DNA from: Oxalobacteraceae bacterium
Lineage (GTDB): Bacteria; Pseudomonadota; Gammaproteobacteria; Burkholderiales; Burkholderiaceae_D
Reading direction: 5' to 3'
Assembly (NCBI GenBank): GCA_030698225.1
Contig: JAUYNR010000091.1
Coordinates: 1-56,341 of the forward strand
Length of the DNA stretch: 56,341 bases
Part shown: in pieces, positions 8,988-17,679 of the stretch
Layout of the letters: each line of letters starts with the position of its first letter
Numbering within the stretch: position 1 is the first letter of the stretch
Position numbers and translations under genes: made by a program
The notes under the pieces: model-generated
What the model saw: only the letters and a program-made list of their open reading frames with translations
Database searches by the model: none
What the model was told of the DNA's origin: nothing

Positions 8988-9782
8988 ATGCAAGGCACTA
9001 TGCTCAAAGGTAAGACAGCGCTTATTACCGGCTCCACATCCGGCATCGGACTGGGAATCGCGCAGACGCTGGCAGCGCAAGGCGCCAATATTGTATTGAA
9101 CGGGTTTGGCGACGCGCAAGAAATCGCGTTACTGCAAAATGCCATCGCCAATGATTACGGCGTAACGGTGCTATACCACGCTGCTGACATGTCAAAACCG
9201 GCTGAAATCGAAGCGATGACAGTAGCTAGCGCAGAGAAATTTGGCGGGATCGACATATTGGTCAACAACGCCGGCATCCAGCATGTTGCCAATATCGAGG
9301 ACTTCCCGGTAGAAAAATGGGATGCCATCATCGCCATCAACCTGACTTCCGCCTTTCATACGGCCCGTCTGGCGCTTCCGTATATGAAATCAAAAAACTG
9401 GGGCCGCATCATCAATATCGCCTCGGCCCACGGACTTGTCGCTTCAGCGCAAAAATCCGCCTATGTCGCAGCCAAGCACGGCCTGATCGGACTGACCAAG
9501 ACCATTGCGCTCGAAACCGCGCAAACCGGCATCACCTGCAACGCAATCTGCCCGGGTTGGGTGCTCACGCCACTGGTGCAAAAACAGGTCGATGCCCGTG
9601 CCGAACGCGAAGGCATCTCAAATGATGCCGCCAAGAAGGGATTGCTGGCAGAAAAACAGCCGTCCGGCGAATTCGTCACCCCCGAACAACTGGGTGCGCT
9701 GGCGGTTTTCATGTGCTCGGATGCGGCCATTCAGGTGCGCGGCGTGGCATGGAATATGGATGGCGGCTGGATCGCGCAATAA
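8988..9782 (+). CDS. bdhA: D-3-hydroxybutyrate dehydrogenase (SDR family)
   Basis: Interconverts D-3-hydroxybutyrate and acetoacetate with NAD(H), a step of PHB recovery. 264 residues: glycine-rich NAD motif GSTSGIGLGIA, NNAG motif (VNNAGIQHV) and catalytic YxxxK (SAYVAAKHGLIG), with the C-terminal GGWIAQ end typical of these enzymes. Start at 8988 is preceded by AGAGGA 5 bp away; a second in-frame ATG lies at 9000. Next to it, on the opposite strand, are scoB and scoA, which activate the acetoacetate product to acetoacetyl-CoA, so the context supports the assignment. Confidence 0.9.
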   Translation: MQGTMLKGKTALITGSTSGIGLGIAQTLAAQGANIVLNGFGDAQEIALLQNAIANDYGVTVLYHAADMSKPAEIEAMTVASAEKFGGIDILVNNAGIQHVANIEDFPVEKWDAIIAINLTSAFHTARLALPYMKSKNWGRIINIASAHGLVASAQKSAYVAAKHGLIGLTKTIALETAQTGITCNAICPGWVLTPLVQKQVDARAEREGISNDAAKKGLLAEKQPSGEFVTPEQLGALAVFMCSDAAIQVRGVAWNMDGGWIAQ

Positions 9783-9813
9783 GCCGAGAGCCCGTTCAAT
9801 CAAAAATAAATGT

Positions 9814-9843
9814 ATTGCCGGACTCGGAACGGATCCGGCAATA
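9814..9843 (+). terminator. Hairpin downstream of bdhA
   Basis: A 10-bp stem TATTGCCGGA/TCCGGCAATA begins about 30 bp after the bdhA stop. The T-run is poor, so it is a probable 3' stabiliser or weak terminator. Confidence 0.5.
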
Positions 9844-9854
9844 TACTGTATTAT

Positions 9855-9913
9855 GTATTTTTAATTATGCAATAAAAACATGCGGAATATTGCATGTTTT
9901 TAAACATACTCCC
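9855..9913 (-). repeat. Three-box intergenic element, copy A
   Basis: Read on the minus strand: box 1 GGGAGTATG (9905-9913), 19 bp, box 2 CCGCATG (9879-9885), 19 bp, box 3 AATAC (9855-9859), then TATATT 9 bp further. Spacer 1 and box 2 form a 10-bp hairpin (AAAAACATGC/GCATGTTTTT). It lies between the convergent bdhA and scoB genes, after the bdhA hairpin. Four other copies share boxes and spacing. Confidence 0.8.
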
Positions 9914-9992
9914 TATTAAATACATTAATGCACTAGGCCGAAAAGCCACCTTCCGTACTGCGCAGACCTGACGTCTTCGATACGGCAGAGAC

Positions 9993-10012
9993 AAAAAATG
10001 GGCCGAAGCCCA
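9993..10012 (-). terminator. Rho-independent terminator of scoAB
   Basis: Minus strand: stem TGGGC/GCCCA closed by a UUCG tetraloop and followed by six T residues, 27 bp past the scoB stop. Confidence 0.85.
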
Positions 10013-10038
10013 CGTCTTGTCCGCATTCCCTTACCTGC

Positions 10039-10689
10039 TCATAACGCAGTTACGTCCAGCGGCGCACCTGTTTTTGCCTGGATCTCTTCCGCAGTCACAC
10101 CGGGAGCAAGTTGCACCAACTTCAGTCCGGCAGGCGTCACGTCGATCACCCCCAGATCGGTAATGATCCGGTTGACTACAGCGACTCCGGTCAGTGGCAA
10201 GTTGCACTTCGGAAGTATCTTGTGCGACTCAGTGCCATCTTTTGCCTTTGCCACATGCTCCATCAAAACCACGACCCGCCCCACCCCGGCGACCAGATCC
10301 ATGGCACCGCCCATTCCCTTGACCATCTTGCCCGGAATCATCCAGTTGGCAAGGTCGCCATGTTCGGAAACCTGCATCGCCCCCAGGATCGCAAGATTGA
10401 TCTTGCCGCCCCGAATCATGCCGAACGAATCTGCAGAGCTGAAAATCGACGATCCCGGCAAGGTCGTTATGGTCTGCTTGCCGGCATTGATCAGGTCGGC
10501 ATCGACCTCATCGTCGGTGGGGAAAGGGCCGATGCCCAATAATCCGTTCTCGGATTGCAGCCAAACATCCATGCCCGCAGGTACATAATTGGCGACCATG
10601 GTGGGCAAACCGATGCCGAGATTCACATAAAAACCGTCTTGCAGTTCCTGCGCCGCACGTGCGGCCATTTCATCGCGAGTCCATGCCAT
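10039..10689 (-). CDS. scoB: Succinyl-CoA:3-ketoacid CoA transferase, subunit B
   Basis: Transfers CoA from succinyl-CoA to acetoacetate together with ScoA, bringing ketone bodies from PHB back into central metabolism. 216 residues, normal for the beta subunit. The catalytic Glu lies in [13 protein letters not shown] and the N-terminus has [12 protein letters not shown]. The start MAWTRDEM at 10689 lies 1 bp after the end of scoA, so the two are translationally coupled. A terminator with a UUCG loop follows. AtoA/AtoD-type transferases are related, but length and partner fit Sco. Confidence 0.92.
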   Translation of the reverse strand: MAWTRDEMAARAAQELQDGFYVNLGIGLPTMVANYVPAGMDVWLQSENGLLGIGPFPTDDEVDADLINAGKQTITTLPGSSIFSSADSFGMIRGGKINLAILGAMQVSEHGDLANWMIPGKMVKGMGGAMDLVAGVGRVVVLMEHVAKAKDGTESHKILPKCNLPLTGVAVVNRIITDLGVIDVTPAGLKLVQLAPGVTAEEIQAKTGAPLDVTAL

Positions 10690-10690
10690 C

Positions 10691-11401
10691 TCAATCTCCT
10701 GCCTGTTTTGCACGAATAGTGCGTTGTTCGATCCGCTTTTCGGGCTTGTCATTGACGACGATGCGATGCACGAAAATTCCCGGAGTATGAACGTCGTCCG
10801 GGTCGATCTCACCGATCTCAACCAACACCTCTACTTCGACTATCGTGACTTTGCCGGCCATCGCAACGTTCGGGTTGAAATTGCGCGCGGTCTTGCGATA
10901 CACCAGATTGCCAGCCTTATCGGCTTTATACGCCTTCACCAGCGACACATCCGGCGACAGGGAGCGCTCCATCACGTATTGATGGCCGTCGAATTCACGT
11001 ATTTCCTTGCCTTCGGCGACGATGGTGCCGACCCCGGTTTTGGTAAAGAAAGCAGGAATCCCGGATCCGCCGGCACGCAACTTCTCCGCCAGCGTGCCTT
11101 GCGGAGTGAATTCCAGCGCCAATTCACCTGCCAGGTATTGCCGCTCAAACTCCTTGTTCTCCCCCACGTAGGATGAAATCATTTTCTTGATTTGACGGGA
11201 CGTCAGCAATTGACCAAGACCGAATCCGTCGACACCGGCATTGTTGGAGATGGCAGTCAATTCCTTGACGCCAGAATCCCGCAAAGCGGCAATCAGTGCC
11301 TCGGGGATGCCGCACAGGCCGAAGCCGCCGACGGCAATAGTCTGGCCATCCTGGACGATACCGGCCAGTGCCGTTGCAGCATCAGGATAAACTTTGTTCA
11401 T
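10691..11401 (-). CDS. scoA: Succinyl-CoA:3-ketoacid CoA transferase, subunit A
   Basis: Alpha subunit, 236 residues, with the family signature [17 protein letters not shown] near the N-terminus and [20 protein letters not shown] later. It forms the active heteromer with ScoB, encoded directly downstream. The ATG at 11401 (MNKVYPD) is preceded by AAAGGG. The gene is divergent from the PAS-LuxR regulator at 11533, leaving about 130 bp of shared upstream DNA, so that regulator is a plausible controller of scoAB (inferred). Confidence 0.92.
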   Translation of the reverse strand: MNKVYPDAATALAGIVQDGQTIAVGGFGLCGIPEALIAALRDSGVKELTAISNNAGVDGFGLGQLLTSRQIKKMISSYVGENKEFERQYLAGELALEFTPQGTLAEKLRAGGSGIPAFFTKTGVGTIVAEGKEIREFDGHQYVMERSLSPDVSLVKAYKADKAGNLVYRKTARNFNPNVAMAGKVTIVEVEVLVEIGEIDPDDVHTPGIFVHRIVVNDKPEKRIEQRTIRAKQAGD

Positions 11402-11532
11402 ACAAAATCCCTTTAAGATGTAATGTGACGCCATGGCGGCGATTACCGCACACGACAGCATAAGACGCCACATTCAAAGGCGCAATACCGTAAAAATACG
11501 ACCATCCCGGTTTTCAACCATTACCAGCGCCC

Positions 11533-12099
11533 ATGCCTCCAATCTTGCCTATTGATTTTGAAAAGATATTCCTGTACGCGCCGGTCGGGATGTGCGTTTC
11601 GCAAAACCGCATCATCCAGGCGTGCAACGAGGCTCTTTGCGCGATGTTTGGCTGCCCGGCCGAAGACCTGATCGGCCAGTCGTTTCTGGTGCTGTATCCA
11701 AGCGCAGGAGAATTCGAGCGCACCGGTGCACGTATCGTTCCCATCATGAATGCGAGTGGATACTACTCTGACGAGCGCATCATGAAGCGCGCCAATAATG
11801 ACCTGTTCTGGTGCCGCGTGACCGGGCGCGGACTGTTGCGTGACGATCCGCACGCCGCCGGCATATGGACATTTGTTGACCTTAGCACCAAACGACCTGT
11901 CAGCGCCAACTTCACTCCCAGAGAGCGGGAGATCGCCGCCCTGCTGGTAGAAGGTAAAACTAGCAAGCTGATTGCCCGCCAGTTGGATTTAAGCCCACGC
12001 ACAGTGGAAACGTATAGATCCAAGCTGATGCGCAAACTTAACGCCGCCAATTCAAGCGAACTGGTCCAGAAATTACTTGACGTGCATAGCGAAGACTAA
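11533..12099 (+). CDS. PAS-LuxR transcriptional regulator
   Basis: A 188-residue protein with an N-terminal PAS domain (about 8-115; FEKIFLYAPVGMCVSQNR, DLIGQSFLVLYPS) and a C-terminal LuxR/NarL helix-turn-helix (about 125-185; FTPREREIAALLVEGKTSK, LDLSPRTVETYRSKLMRKL). There is no receiver domain or kinase partner, so the PAS domain is probably the sensor. It is divergent from scoA and its stop codon overlaps the converging thioesterase stop by 4 bp. Control of the adjacent CoA-transferase genes is an inference from position. Confidence 0.88.
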   Translation: MPPILPIDFEKIFLYAPVGMCVSQNRIIQACNEALCAMFGCPAEDLIGQSFLVLYPSAGEFERTGARIVPIMNASGYYSDERIMKRANNDLFWCRVTGRGLLRDDPHAAGIWTFVDLSTKRPVSANFTPREREIAALLVEGKTSKLIARQLDLSPRTVETYRSKLMRKLNAANSSELVQKLLDVHSED

Positions 12100-12506
12100 T
12101 CCGTTGCGGCCAACAAGTGGCGCAATCGATTGGGCAGAGGTGTGGATTTTTCCGATGCAAAGTGTACCCAGACAACTTTGGCGCTGCCATGAGCGTATAT
12201 GGTGTCCCCCGCATCCGCCCGGCGGATTTCATAAGCGGTCTCAAAACTTGATCGTCCGGGCGGTCCAACGTATGTCAGAACTTCAATCTCGCCCGGATAT
12301 TTCAATTGCTTGATGAAGCTGCAATCGGCATTGACGATGACCGGGCCTTCGGCGCCCGGATCAGGATCGCAGCCGATGGTCGCAAACCACTCGATACGCG
12401 CCTGCTCCATGTAACGAAAATACACGGTATTGTTGACGTGCCCCAACGCATCCATGTCGCCCCAGCGGATCGAAATGCGCGCAGTATGAACCAATTTTTT
12501 ATGCAT
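12096..12506 (-). CDS. Hotdog-fold acyl-CoA thioesterase (YbgC/4HBT type)
   Basis: Hydrolyses acyl-CoA thioesters. 136 residues, a single hotdog domain. The 4HBT signature with the catalytic Asp is in RWGDMDALGHVNNTVYFRYM. Substrate length is not evident. It is 36 bp downstream of a short-chain dehydrogenase gene in the same direction, suggesting a small acyl-CoA-related unit. The 3' end overlaps the converging PAS-LuxR gene (TAG and TAA stops interleaved at 12096-12099). Confidence 0.9.
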   Translation of the reverse strand: MHKKLVHTARISIRWGDMDALGHVNNTVYFRYMEQARIEWFATIGCDPDPGAEGPVIVNADCSFIKQLKYPGEIEVLTYVGPPGRSSFETAYEIRRADAGDTIYAHGSAKVVWVHFASEKSTPLPNRLRHLLAATD

Positions 12507-12542
12507 GATGACTGCGAAATCAAGTTGTCTATATCAACTGTA

Positions 12543-13319
12543 TTATTCAGCACTCATTCCATCATCCGCCGTGATAATTGTGCCGTTGATAAAACGCGAT
12601 TCTTCAGATGCAAGGAACAGCAACAAACCATCCAGGTCCTCTGGCAAGCCAACTCTTCTTCGCGGCAAAAGATTGATCAGCTTCTGCCCTGCTTCACTGG
12701 CAAAATATTCTGCATTGATTTCGGTTGCAATATAACCAGGGCAAATTGCATTGACATTAATGCCGTAGCGCCCCCATTCCACCGCCATGGACTTTGTCAT
12801 ATGCACCACAGCAGCCTTGCTCATGCAATAGATCCCGATTTGCGGCACTATGCGCAAACCTGCAACAGAAGCAATATTGATGATGCGATGCTGTTTTTTT
12901 GCATCACCTTTCGCGCGGGCAATCATCCGCTTTGCGGTTTCCTGTGCGACAAAGAATGCTCCGCGCTGATTGGTGTCCGTTACATAAGCATAATCCTCGG
13001 GCGTCACATCGAGCAGGCGCTGTGTAATGGAAACGCCGGAGTTATTCACCAGTATGTCGATCGGTCCTGCTTCGGTCTCAGCGTGTGCAATTGCCGATTT
13101 GATACTGGCGTAATCAGTCACGTCCAGACTGACTACATGCGCCGCACCACCCTCTGCTTCGATTTCCGCGCGCAACTCTTTCAAGCGCTCAATTCTGCGC
13201 GACGCCAGCACCACTTGCGCCCCTGCCTGCGCCAGGATTTTTGCGAATCGAGCCCCTAAACCACTCGATGCACCGGTAATCAGCGCAATTTTTCCTTCAA
13301 AATTAACTTCAATGCCCAC
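12543..13319 (-). CDS. Short-chain dehydrogenase/reductase
   Basis: 258 residues with the classical SDR features: GASSGLGARFA nucleotide-binding loop, ASRR after the second strand (NADP(H) preference possible), NNSG motif (ILVNNSGVS) and active-site Ser-Tyr-Lys (IASVAGL, YCMSKAAVV). It resembles 3-oxoacyl reductases and 2-(R)-hydroxyacyl dehydrogenases. The substrate is unknown; linkage to a thioesterase and proximity to ETF-QO and ketone-body genes suggest acyl-CoA or hydroxy-acid metabolism (inferred). Confidence 0.88.
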   Translation of the reverse strand: MGIEVNFEGKIALITGASSGLGARFAKILAQAGAQVVLASRRIERLKELRAEIEAEGGAAHVVSLDVTDYASIKSAIAHAETEAGPIDILVNNSGVSITQRLLDVTPEDYAYVTDTNQRGAFFVAQETAKRMIARAKGDAKKQHRIINIASVAGLRIVPQIGIYCMSKAAVVHMTKSMAVEWGRYGINVNAICPGYIATEINAEYFASEAGQKLINLLPRRRVGLPEDLDGLLLFLASEESRFINGTIITADDGMSAE

Positions 13320-13483
13320 GAATCTCTCCCGATGGTTTATCTTATGACCGCTTCTACAAATGTATACATATGATCATGATTACATGAATCAGCAGGGATT
13401 AGATTGCAGTGTCTAGCTAATTATTGCAAAATCCCCACTAATTAGCACGCTCGTTCGATATTTATACTTATGGTGGTGAGGAC

Positions 13484-15172
13484 ATGGAACAAAATAATAC
13501 ACAAAACCAAGATATAGTCGCGCAATTCGGACCCCGCGAAGCAATGGAGTACGACGTGGTCATCTGCGGCGGTGGACCCGCCGGATTGTCCGCTGCTATC
13601 AAACTCAAACAGCTTGCCGCCGCCTCGGATACCGAGATCTCCGTCTGCGTGCTTGAAAAGGGTAGTGAATTGGGCGCCCACATCCTGTCAGGCGCCGTGA
13701 TGGATCCGCAAGCCATGACGGAACTTTTTCCCGACTGGAAAGAACGTGGCGCCCCACTTAACGTAGAGGTCAGCGAAGACCGTTTTCTGTTCTTGAGCGA
13801 GACCAGGGGATACAAGACACCAAACTGGATGCTGCCCGACTGCTTCCAGAATCACGGCAACTACATCATTTCACTAGCAAATGTCGTACGCTGGTTGGGC
13901 CAGCAGGCAGAGGCCTTAGGGGTCGAAGTTTTTCCCGGGTTTGCTGCCGCAGAAGTCCTGTATAACGAGGATGGTTCAGTGAAAGGGGTTGCAACCGGCA
14001 ACATGGGCGTTAATCGAGGCGGCCAGCCGACCGATGCCTTTCAGATCGGCATGGAATTGCACGCAAGATACACATTATTTGCAGAAGGTTCGCGTGGGCA
14101 CCTAGGCCTGCAACTGATGCAAAAATTTAACCTCAATAAAGGCAAAGACCCGCAAACCTACGGCATTGGCATCAAAGAATTATGGGAAATCGATCCAGCC
14201 ATGCATAAACCCGGTCTGGTGGTTCATACCGCCGGTTGGCCACTGGACAATCAAACCTATGGCGGATCATTTCTGTACCATATGGAAAATAATCAGGTAG
14301 CGGTAGGATACGTCGTTGGTCTGTCGTATCAAAATCCGTATTTGTCGCCTTTTGAAGAATTTCAGCGTTACAAGACGCATCCTGCCATCCGCAAATTTTT
14401 CGAAGGAGGCAAGCGTCTTGCATATGGTGCGCGCGCCATCACGGCCGGCGGCTTGCAATCCTTGCCGAAACTGGTGTTCCCCGGTGGCGCCTTGATAGGC
14501 TGTGAGGCCGGGTTTCTGAATGCAAGTCGCATCAAAGGCAGTCACGCAGCCATTAAAACAGGGATGCTGGCAGCAACGGCCGCATTTGAAGCGTTAATGG
14601 CAAAACGCCAGCATGACGAATTATTCGCATATGAAACATCTTTTGAACAGTCCTGGCTGCATGAAGAACTCTACAAGGCGCGCAACTTCAAGCCCTTGAT
14701 GAGCAAAGGTCTCTATGCTGGCACGCTTCTGGTTGGGATCGACCAGGTTGTTTTTGGCGGCAAGGCGCCATGGACGCTACATCACAAGCATGCCGACCAT
14801 GAATGTCTCCGCCCTGCAGCAGAATTTAAGCCCATCCAATATCCAAAACCGGATGGCAAGCTGACATTTGATCGCCTATCATCGGTATTCATATCTAATA
14901 CCAATCACGCAGAAGATCAACCCATACATCTGACGCTAAAGGACCCGACTATACCGGTACGTGTCAATCTGGCAGAATATGCCGGTCCTGAAACTCGCTA
15001 CTGCCCGGCAGGCGTGTATGAATTCATCAAGACCGACAATGGTGAAGACAAGCTGCAAATCAACGCACAAAACTGTGTGCACTGTAAGACCTGCGACATC
15101 AAGGACCCGACCCAAAACATCGTTTGGGTGACCCCGGAAGGCGGTGGCGGTCCAAACTATACCAATATGTAA
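13484..15172 (+). CDS. Electron transfer flavoprotein:ubiquinone oxidoreductase
   Basis: Passes electrons from ETF (acyl-CoA and other dehydrogenases) to ubiquinone at the inner membrane. 562 residues, normal for the family. An N-terminal FAD motif VVICGGGPAGLSAA, central quinone-binding region and C-terminal 4Fe-4S domain are visible; the Fe-S part has CPAGVYEF and NCVHCKTCDIKDPTQN, followed by the typical GGGGPNY end. Start MEQNNTQNQ at 13484 lies a few bases after GGTGAGGAC. It is a single-gene unit closed by a bidirectional terminator and feeds the same quinone pool as the complex I genes that follow. Confidence 0.96.
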   Translation: MEQNNTQNQDIVAQFGPREAMEYDVVICGGGPAGLSAAIKLKQLAAASDTEISVCVLEKGSELGAHILSGAVMDPQAMTELFPDWKERGAPLNVEVSEDRFLFLSETRGYKTPNWMLPDCFQNHGNYIISLANVVRWLGQQAEALGVEVFPGFAAAEVLYNEDGSVKGVATGNMGVNRGGQPTDAFQIGMELHARYTLFAEGSRGHLGLQLMQKFNLNKGKDPQTYGIGIKELWEIDPAMHKPGLVVHTAGWPLDNQTYGGSFLYHMENNQVAVGYVVGLSYQNPYLSPFEEFQRYKTHPAIRKFFEGGKRLAYGARAITAGGLQSLPKLVFPGGALIGCEAGFLNASRIKGSHAAIKTGMLAATAAFEALMAKRQHDELFAYETSFEQSWLHEELYKARNFKPLMSKGLYAGTLLVGIDQVVFGGKAPWTLHHKHADHECLRPAAEFKPIQYPKPDGKLTFDRLSSVFISNTNHAEDQPIHLTLKDPTIPVRVNLAEYAGPETRYCPAGVYEFIKTDNGEDKLQINAQNCVHCKTCDIKDPTQNIVWVTPEGGGGPNYTNM

Positions 15173-15177
15173 TGCAC

Positions 15178-15211
15178 AATAAAAAAGCCGCAATTAGCGG
15201 CTTTTTTATTG
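15178..15211. terminator. Bidirectional terminator between ETF-QO and the NUDIX gene
   Basis: Stem AAAAAAGCCGC/GCGGCTTTTTT with a 5-nt loop. T-runs on both strands let it serve ETF-QO (plus) and the nuo-distal NUDIX gene (minus). Confidence 0.92.
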
Positions 15212-15227
15212 TGGACTCAGATTCTTG

Positions 15228-15782
15228 TCATGCCCACTGTCCAGCGCAAATCTTTTCTAGCCAAAATACACCGATGACAGTTTTGACATCGGTTATCTTG
15301 CCATCACGAACCCACGCCAACACATCGCTCATCGAAGCCCTGAAAGTCTCCAAGAACTCCCCATCATCCAGTTCGGAAATACCAGGCTTAAGGCCACGCG
15401 CAACAAAGATGTCAAGATATTCATCTGAGTATGCAATCGCATTGTGGATAGTGCAAACAAACTTCCAGTCAGTTGCGGTATAGCCTGTTTCCTCTTGTAA
15501 TTCACGCTTGGCAGTTGCCAGGGAATCTTCATCGGGATCTATTTTTCCGGCTGGAAATTCAATAAATACATGGTTCAACGGATAGCGAAACTGACGTTCA
15601 AGCAATACTGAATTATCTTCAAATAACGGAAGAATAACGACTGCGCCAGGGTGCCTGATATATTCTCGTGACGTTATTTTGCCATCAGGCAATCGCACAA
15701 TATCAGCTTGCACCTTGAGGAAATTCCCATCGAAAGCGAGCTTGCTTTCAACTTTAACTTCCTTAAGATGTTCATCGTTCAT
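15228..15782 (-). CDS. NUDIX hydrolase (ADP-ribose pyrophosphatase-like)
   Basis: About 184 residues. The NUDIX box is PAGKIDPDEDSLATAKRELQ continuing EETGY, an almost perfect Gx5Ex7REUxEExGU. Proteins of this size with LPDGKITSREYIRHPGAV usually hydrolyse ADP-ribose or related nucleoside diphosphate sugars. I chose the ATG at 15782; a TTG at 15800 is an alternative, and neither has a clear SD. It lies 66 bp after the DUF2818 gene and ends at the shared terminator, so it is likely the last gene of the nuo transcript. Confidence 0.9.
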   Translation of the reverse strand: MNDEHLKEVKVESKLAFDGNFLKVQADIVRLPDGKITSREYIRHPGAVVILPLFEDNSVLLERQFRYPLNHVFIEFPAGKIDPDEDSLATAKRELQEETGYTATDWKFVCTIHNAIAYSDEYLDIFVARGLKPGISELDDGEFLETFRASMSDVLAWVRDGKITDVKTVIGVFWLEKICAGQWA

Positions 15783-15848
15783 ATTGGATGCGCGTGACAA
15801 TTTTTTTAGCGAAGTTGCCTACCGAATTGAGGGAGAAGCCGAGAGATT

Positions 15849-16145
15849 CTATTTACGTAAATACCGTAAGACAAAACCGGGATAAGCCAAAACCAGAAAC
15901 AGAAACGACGTGATGGCAAAAAATTCCCACTTTTGTTTAAAAATAGTGCCAAGATGCCCTTCTAACAAACGAGCAATAAAGCCTATCGCGAAATATAGAA
16001 TCGCCAGCTCTATCAGACGTAGCCAAAAAGGTTTTACAGATGCACGAATTGGGATAACGGCAAGAAAACGCTCATTCAGAAAGGGCACATTAGCGGAAAA
16101 TACCGCCAATATGATCATCATCCAAACTGAAAAAGTTATGTTCAT
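15849..16145 (-). CDS. DUF2818 membrane protein
   Basis: 98 residues with three predicted membrane helices (about 5-20, 43-62 and 75-92). It matches the DUF2818 family, known from beta-proteobacteria immediately downstream of nuoN. Function is unknown; position suggests a role in complex I assembly or stability, but nothing in the sequence proves it. It starts 18 bp after nuoN, so it is co-transcribed. Confidence 0.85.
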   Translation of the reverse strand: MNITFSVWMMIILAVFSANVPFLNERFLAVIPIRASVKPFWLRLIELAILYFAIGFIARLLEGHLGTIFKQKWEFFAITSFLFLVLAYPGFVLRYLRK

Positions 16146-16163
16146 AAATGTGATCGCTATGCC

Positions 16164-17651
16164 TCAATTGCCAAGAACTTTGGTCATCGCGACTGTGCAC
16201 ATAGCCATCAAAGCGCCCGGCATGAATCCGACTCCAAGCACAATAACCGCATTCAGACTAAGCGCGATATGCATTTCCTTGTTCACTACAATCGGAGAGG
16301 TATCGACGGCATCATCAAAATACATAACTTTAACAACGCGCAGATAATAGAACGCGCCTATCAGAGAAAATAATACTGCCAGAATGGCTAACCATGTCTG
16401 CCCCGTGCCTAAAACTGCCTGTATGACGGATAACTTGGCATAAAATCCCATCAGTGGCGGAATACCGGCCAAAGAAAACATGAGTAGCAGCATGACAAGA
16501 GCAAACCACGGACTACGCTGGTTTAGTCCCTTGAAATCCTCTATGTTTTCCGCTTCAAAGCCCTTACGCGACAACAACATGATAATGCCGAAGGTACCAA
16601 GTGTCGTTAACACATAAGTTATGGTGTAAAACATGGCTGAGCTATAAGCATCAGCCGCCGGCGCAGTAACTCCTCCAACGACTCCGGACAACAATCCCAG
16701 CAACATGAAGCCCATATGGGAAATGGTCGAATACGCAAGCATCCTCTTGAGATTGGTTTGCGCGATGGCAGCAATATTACCGATAGCCATCGATAGCACA
16801 GACAAAATAACAAGCATCTGCTGCCAGTCAAAAGCCAGAGGCAACAAACCTTCAACCAATAACCGGATTGAAATTGCAAAGGCTGCCAATTTTGGCGCAC
16901 CTCCGAGCAATAGCGTTACAGCAGTCGGTGCTCCCTGGTAGACGTCGGGAACCCACATGTGGAAAGGAACTACTCCCAGTTTGAACGCAAGACCAGAGAC
17001 CAGAAAAACTACCCCAAAAACTAATACTGTTCTATCCACAGTACCAGAAGCAGTAGCTTTAGCAACTTCGGTCAGATCAAGCGACCCTGTCGCTCCGTAT
17101 AGCATTGACATGCCATAAAGCAAGAATCCAGATGCCATCGCACCCAAAATGAAATACTTCATTGCTGCTTCAGTCGAAATCTTATGATCCCGACGCAGTG
17201 CTACCAAAGCATACAGAGATAATGACATCAACTCCAGTCCAAGATAAATGATCAGAAAGTTATTACCCGAGATCATGATCATTTGCCCCAGCAGAGTAAA
17301 CAGGGCTAGTACGTAAAATTCTCCGCCGAGATTACCTCCTCCGATCATATTGCGACTGGTTGCATATTGGCGCGAATATATTAATGTCAGACCGACTGCC
17401 AGGTAAGAGAACATTTTCAACAGATTCGACATCGGATCCGTCACAAACATATTGTGAAAGGTATAGCCAGTGATGCCGGAATTCAACAAGTTCACGGTCA
17501 GCAGCGCACATCCCGCCAGAGTCAATAATGACAGGATATAGGTAATATAACGCTTCCCATCTTCCAGAAACATGTCAATCAACAGGATTGCCGAGGTAGC
17601 AATAACAAGGAACACTTCTGGGAAAAGTAAAGTCAGATTCATGGTATTCAT
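16164..17651 (-). CDS. nuoN: NADH-quinone oxidoreductase subunit N
   Basis: Antiporter-like proton-pumping subunit of complex I, homologous to NuoL and NuoM. 495 residues with about 14 membrane helices. Family segments include [51 protein letters not shown] and [16 protein letters not shown], carrying the conserved membrane Lys and Glu residues. The ATG at 17651 is preceded by AAGAGGCG. It is the last nuo gene, 28 bp after nuoM. Confidence 0.96.
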   Translation of the reverse strand: MNTMNLTLLFPEVFLVIATSAILLIDMFLEDGKRYITYILSLLTLAGCALLTVNLLNSGITGYTFHNMFVTDPMSNLLKMFSYLAVGLTLIYSRQYATSRNMIGGGNLGGEFYVLALFTLLGQMIMISGNNFLIIYLGLELMSLSLYALVALRRDHKISTEAAMKYFILGAMASGFLLYGMSMLYGATGSLDLTEVAKATASGTVDRTVLVFGVVFLVSGLAFKLGVVPFHMWVPDVYQGAPTAVTLLLGGAPKLAAFAISIRLLVEGLLPLAFDWQQMLVILSVLSMAIGNIAAIAQTNLKRMLAYSTISHMGFMLLGLLSGVVGGVTAPAADAYSSAMFYTITYVLTTLGTFGIIMLLSRKGFEAENIEDFKGLNQRSPWFALVMLLLMFSLAGIPPLMGFYAKLSVIQAVLGTGQTWLAILAVLFSLIGAFYYLRVVKVMYFDDAVDTSPIVVNKEMHIALSLNAVIVLGVGFMPGALMAMCTVAMTKVLGN

Positions 17652-17679
17652 TTAAGTCGCCTCTTATATATGCACCGAT

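Noticed and set aside
10784..10792. A further box-1-like CGGAGTATG within scoA
   Set aside because: It lies in coding sequence and lacks boxes 2 and 3 at the required distances.
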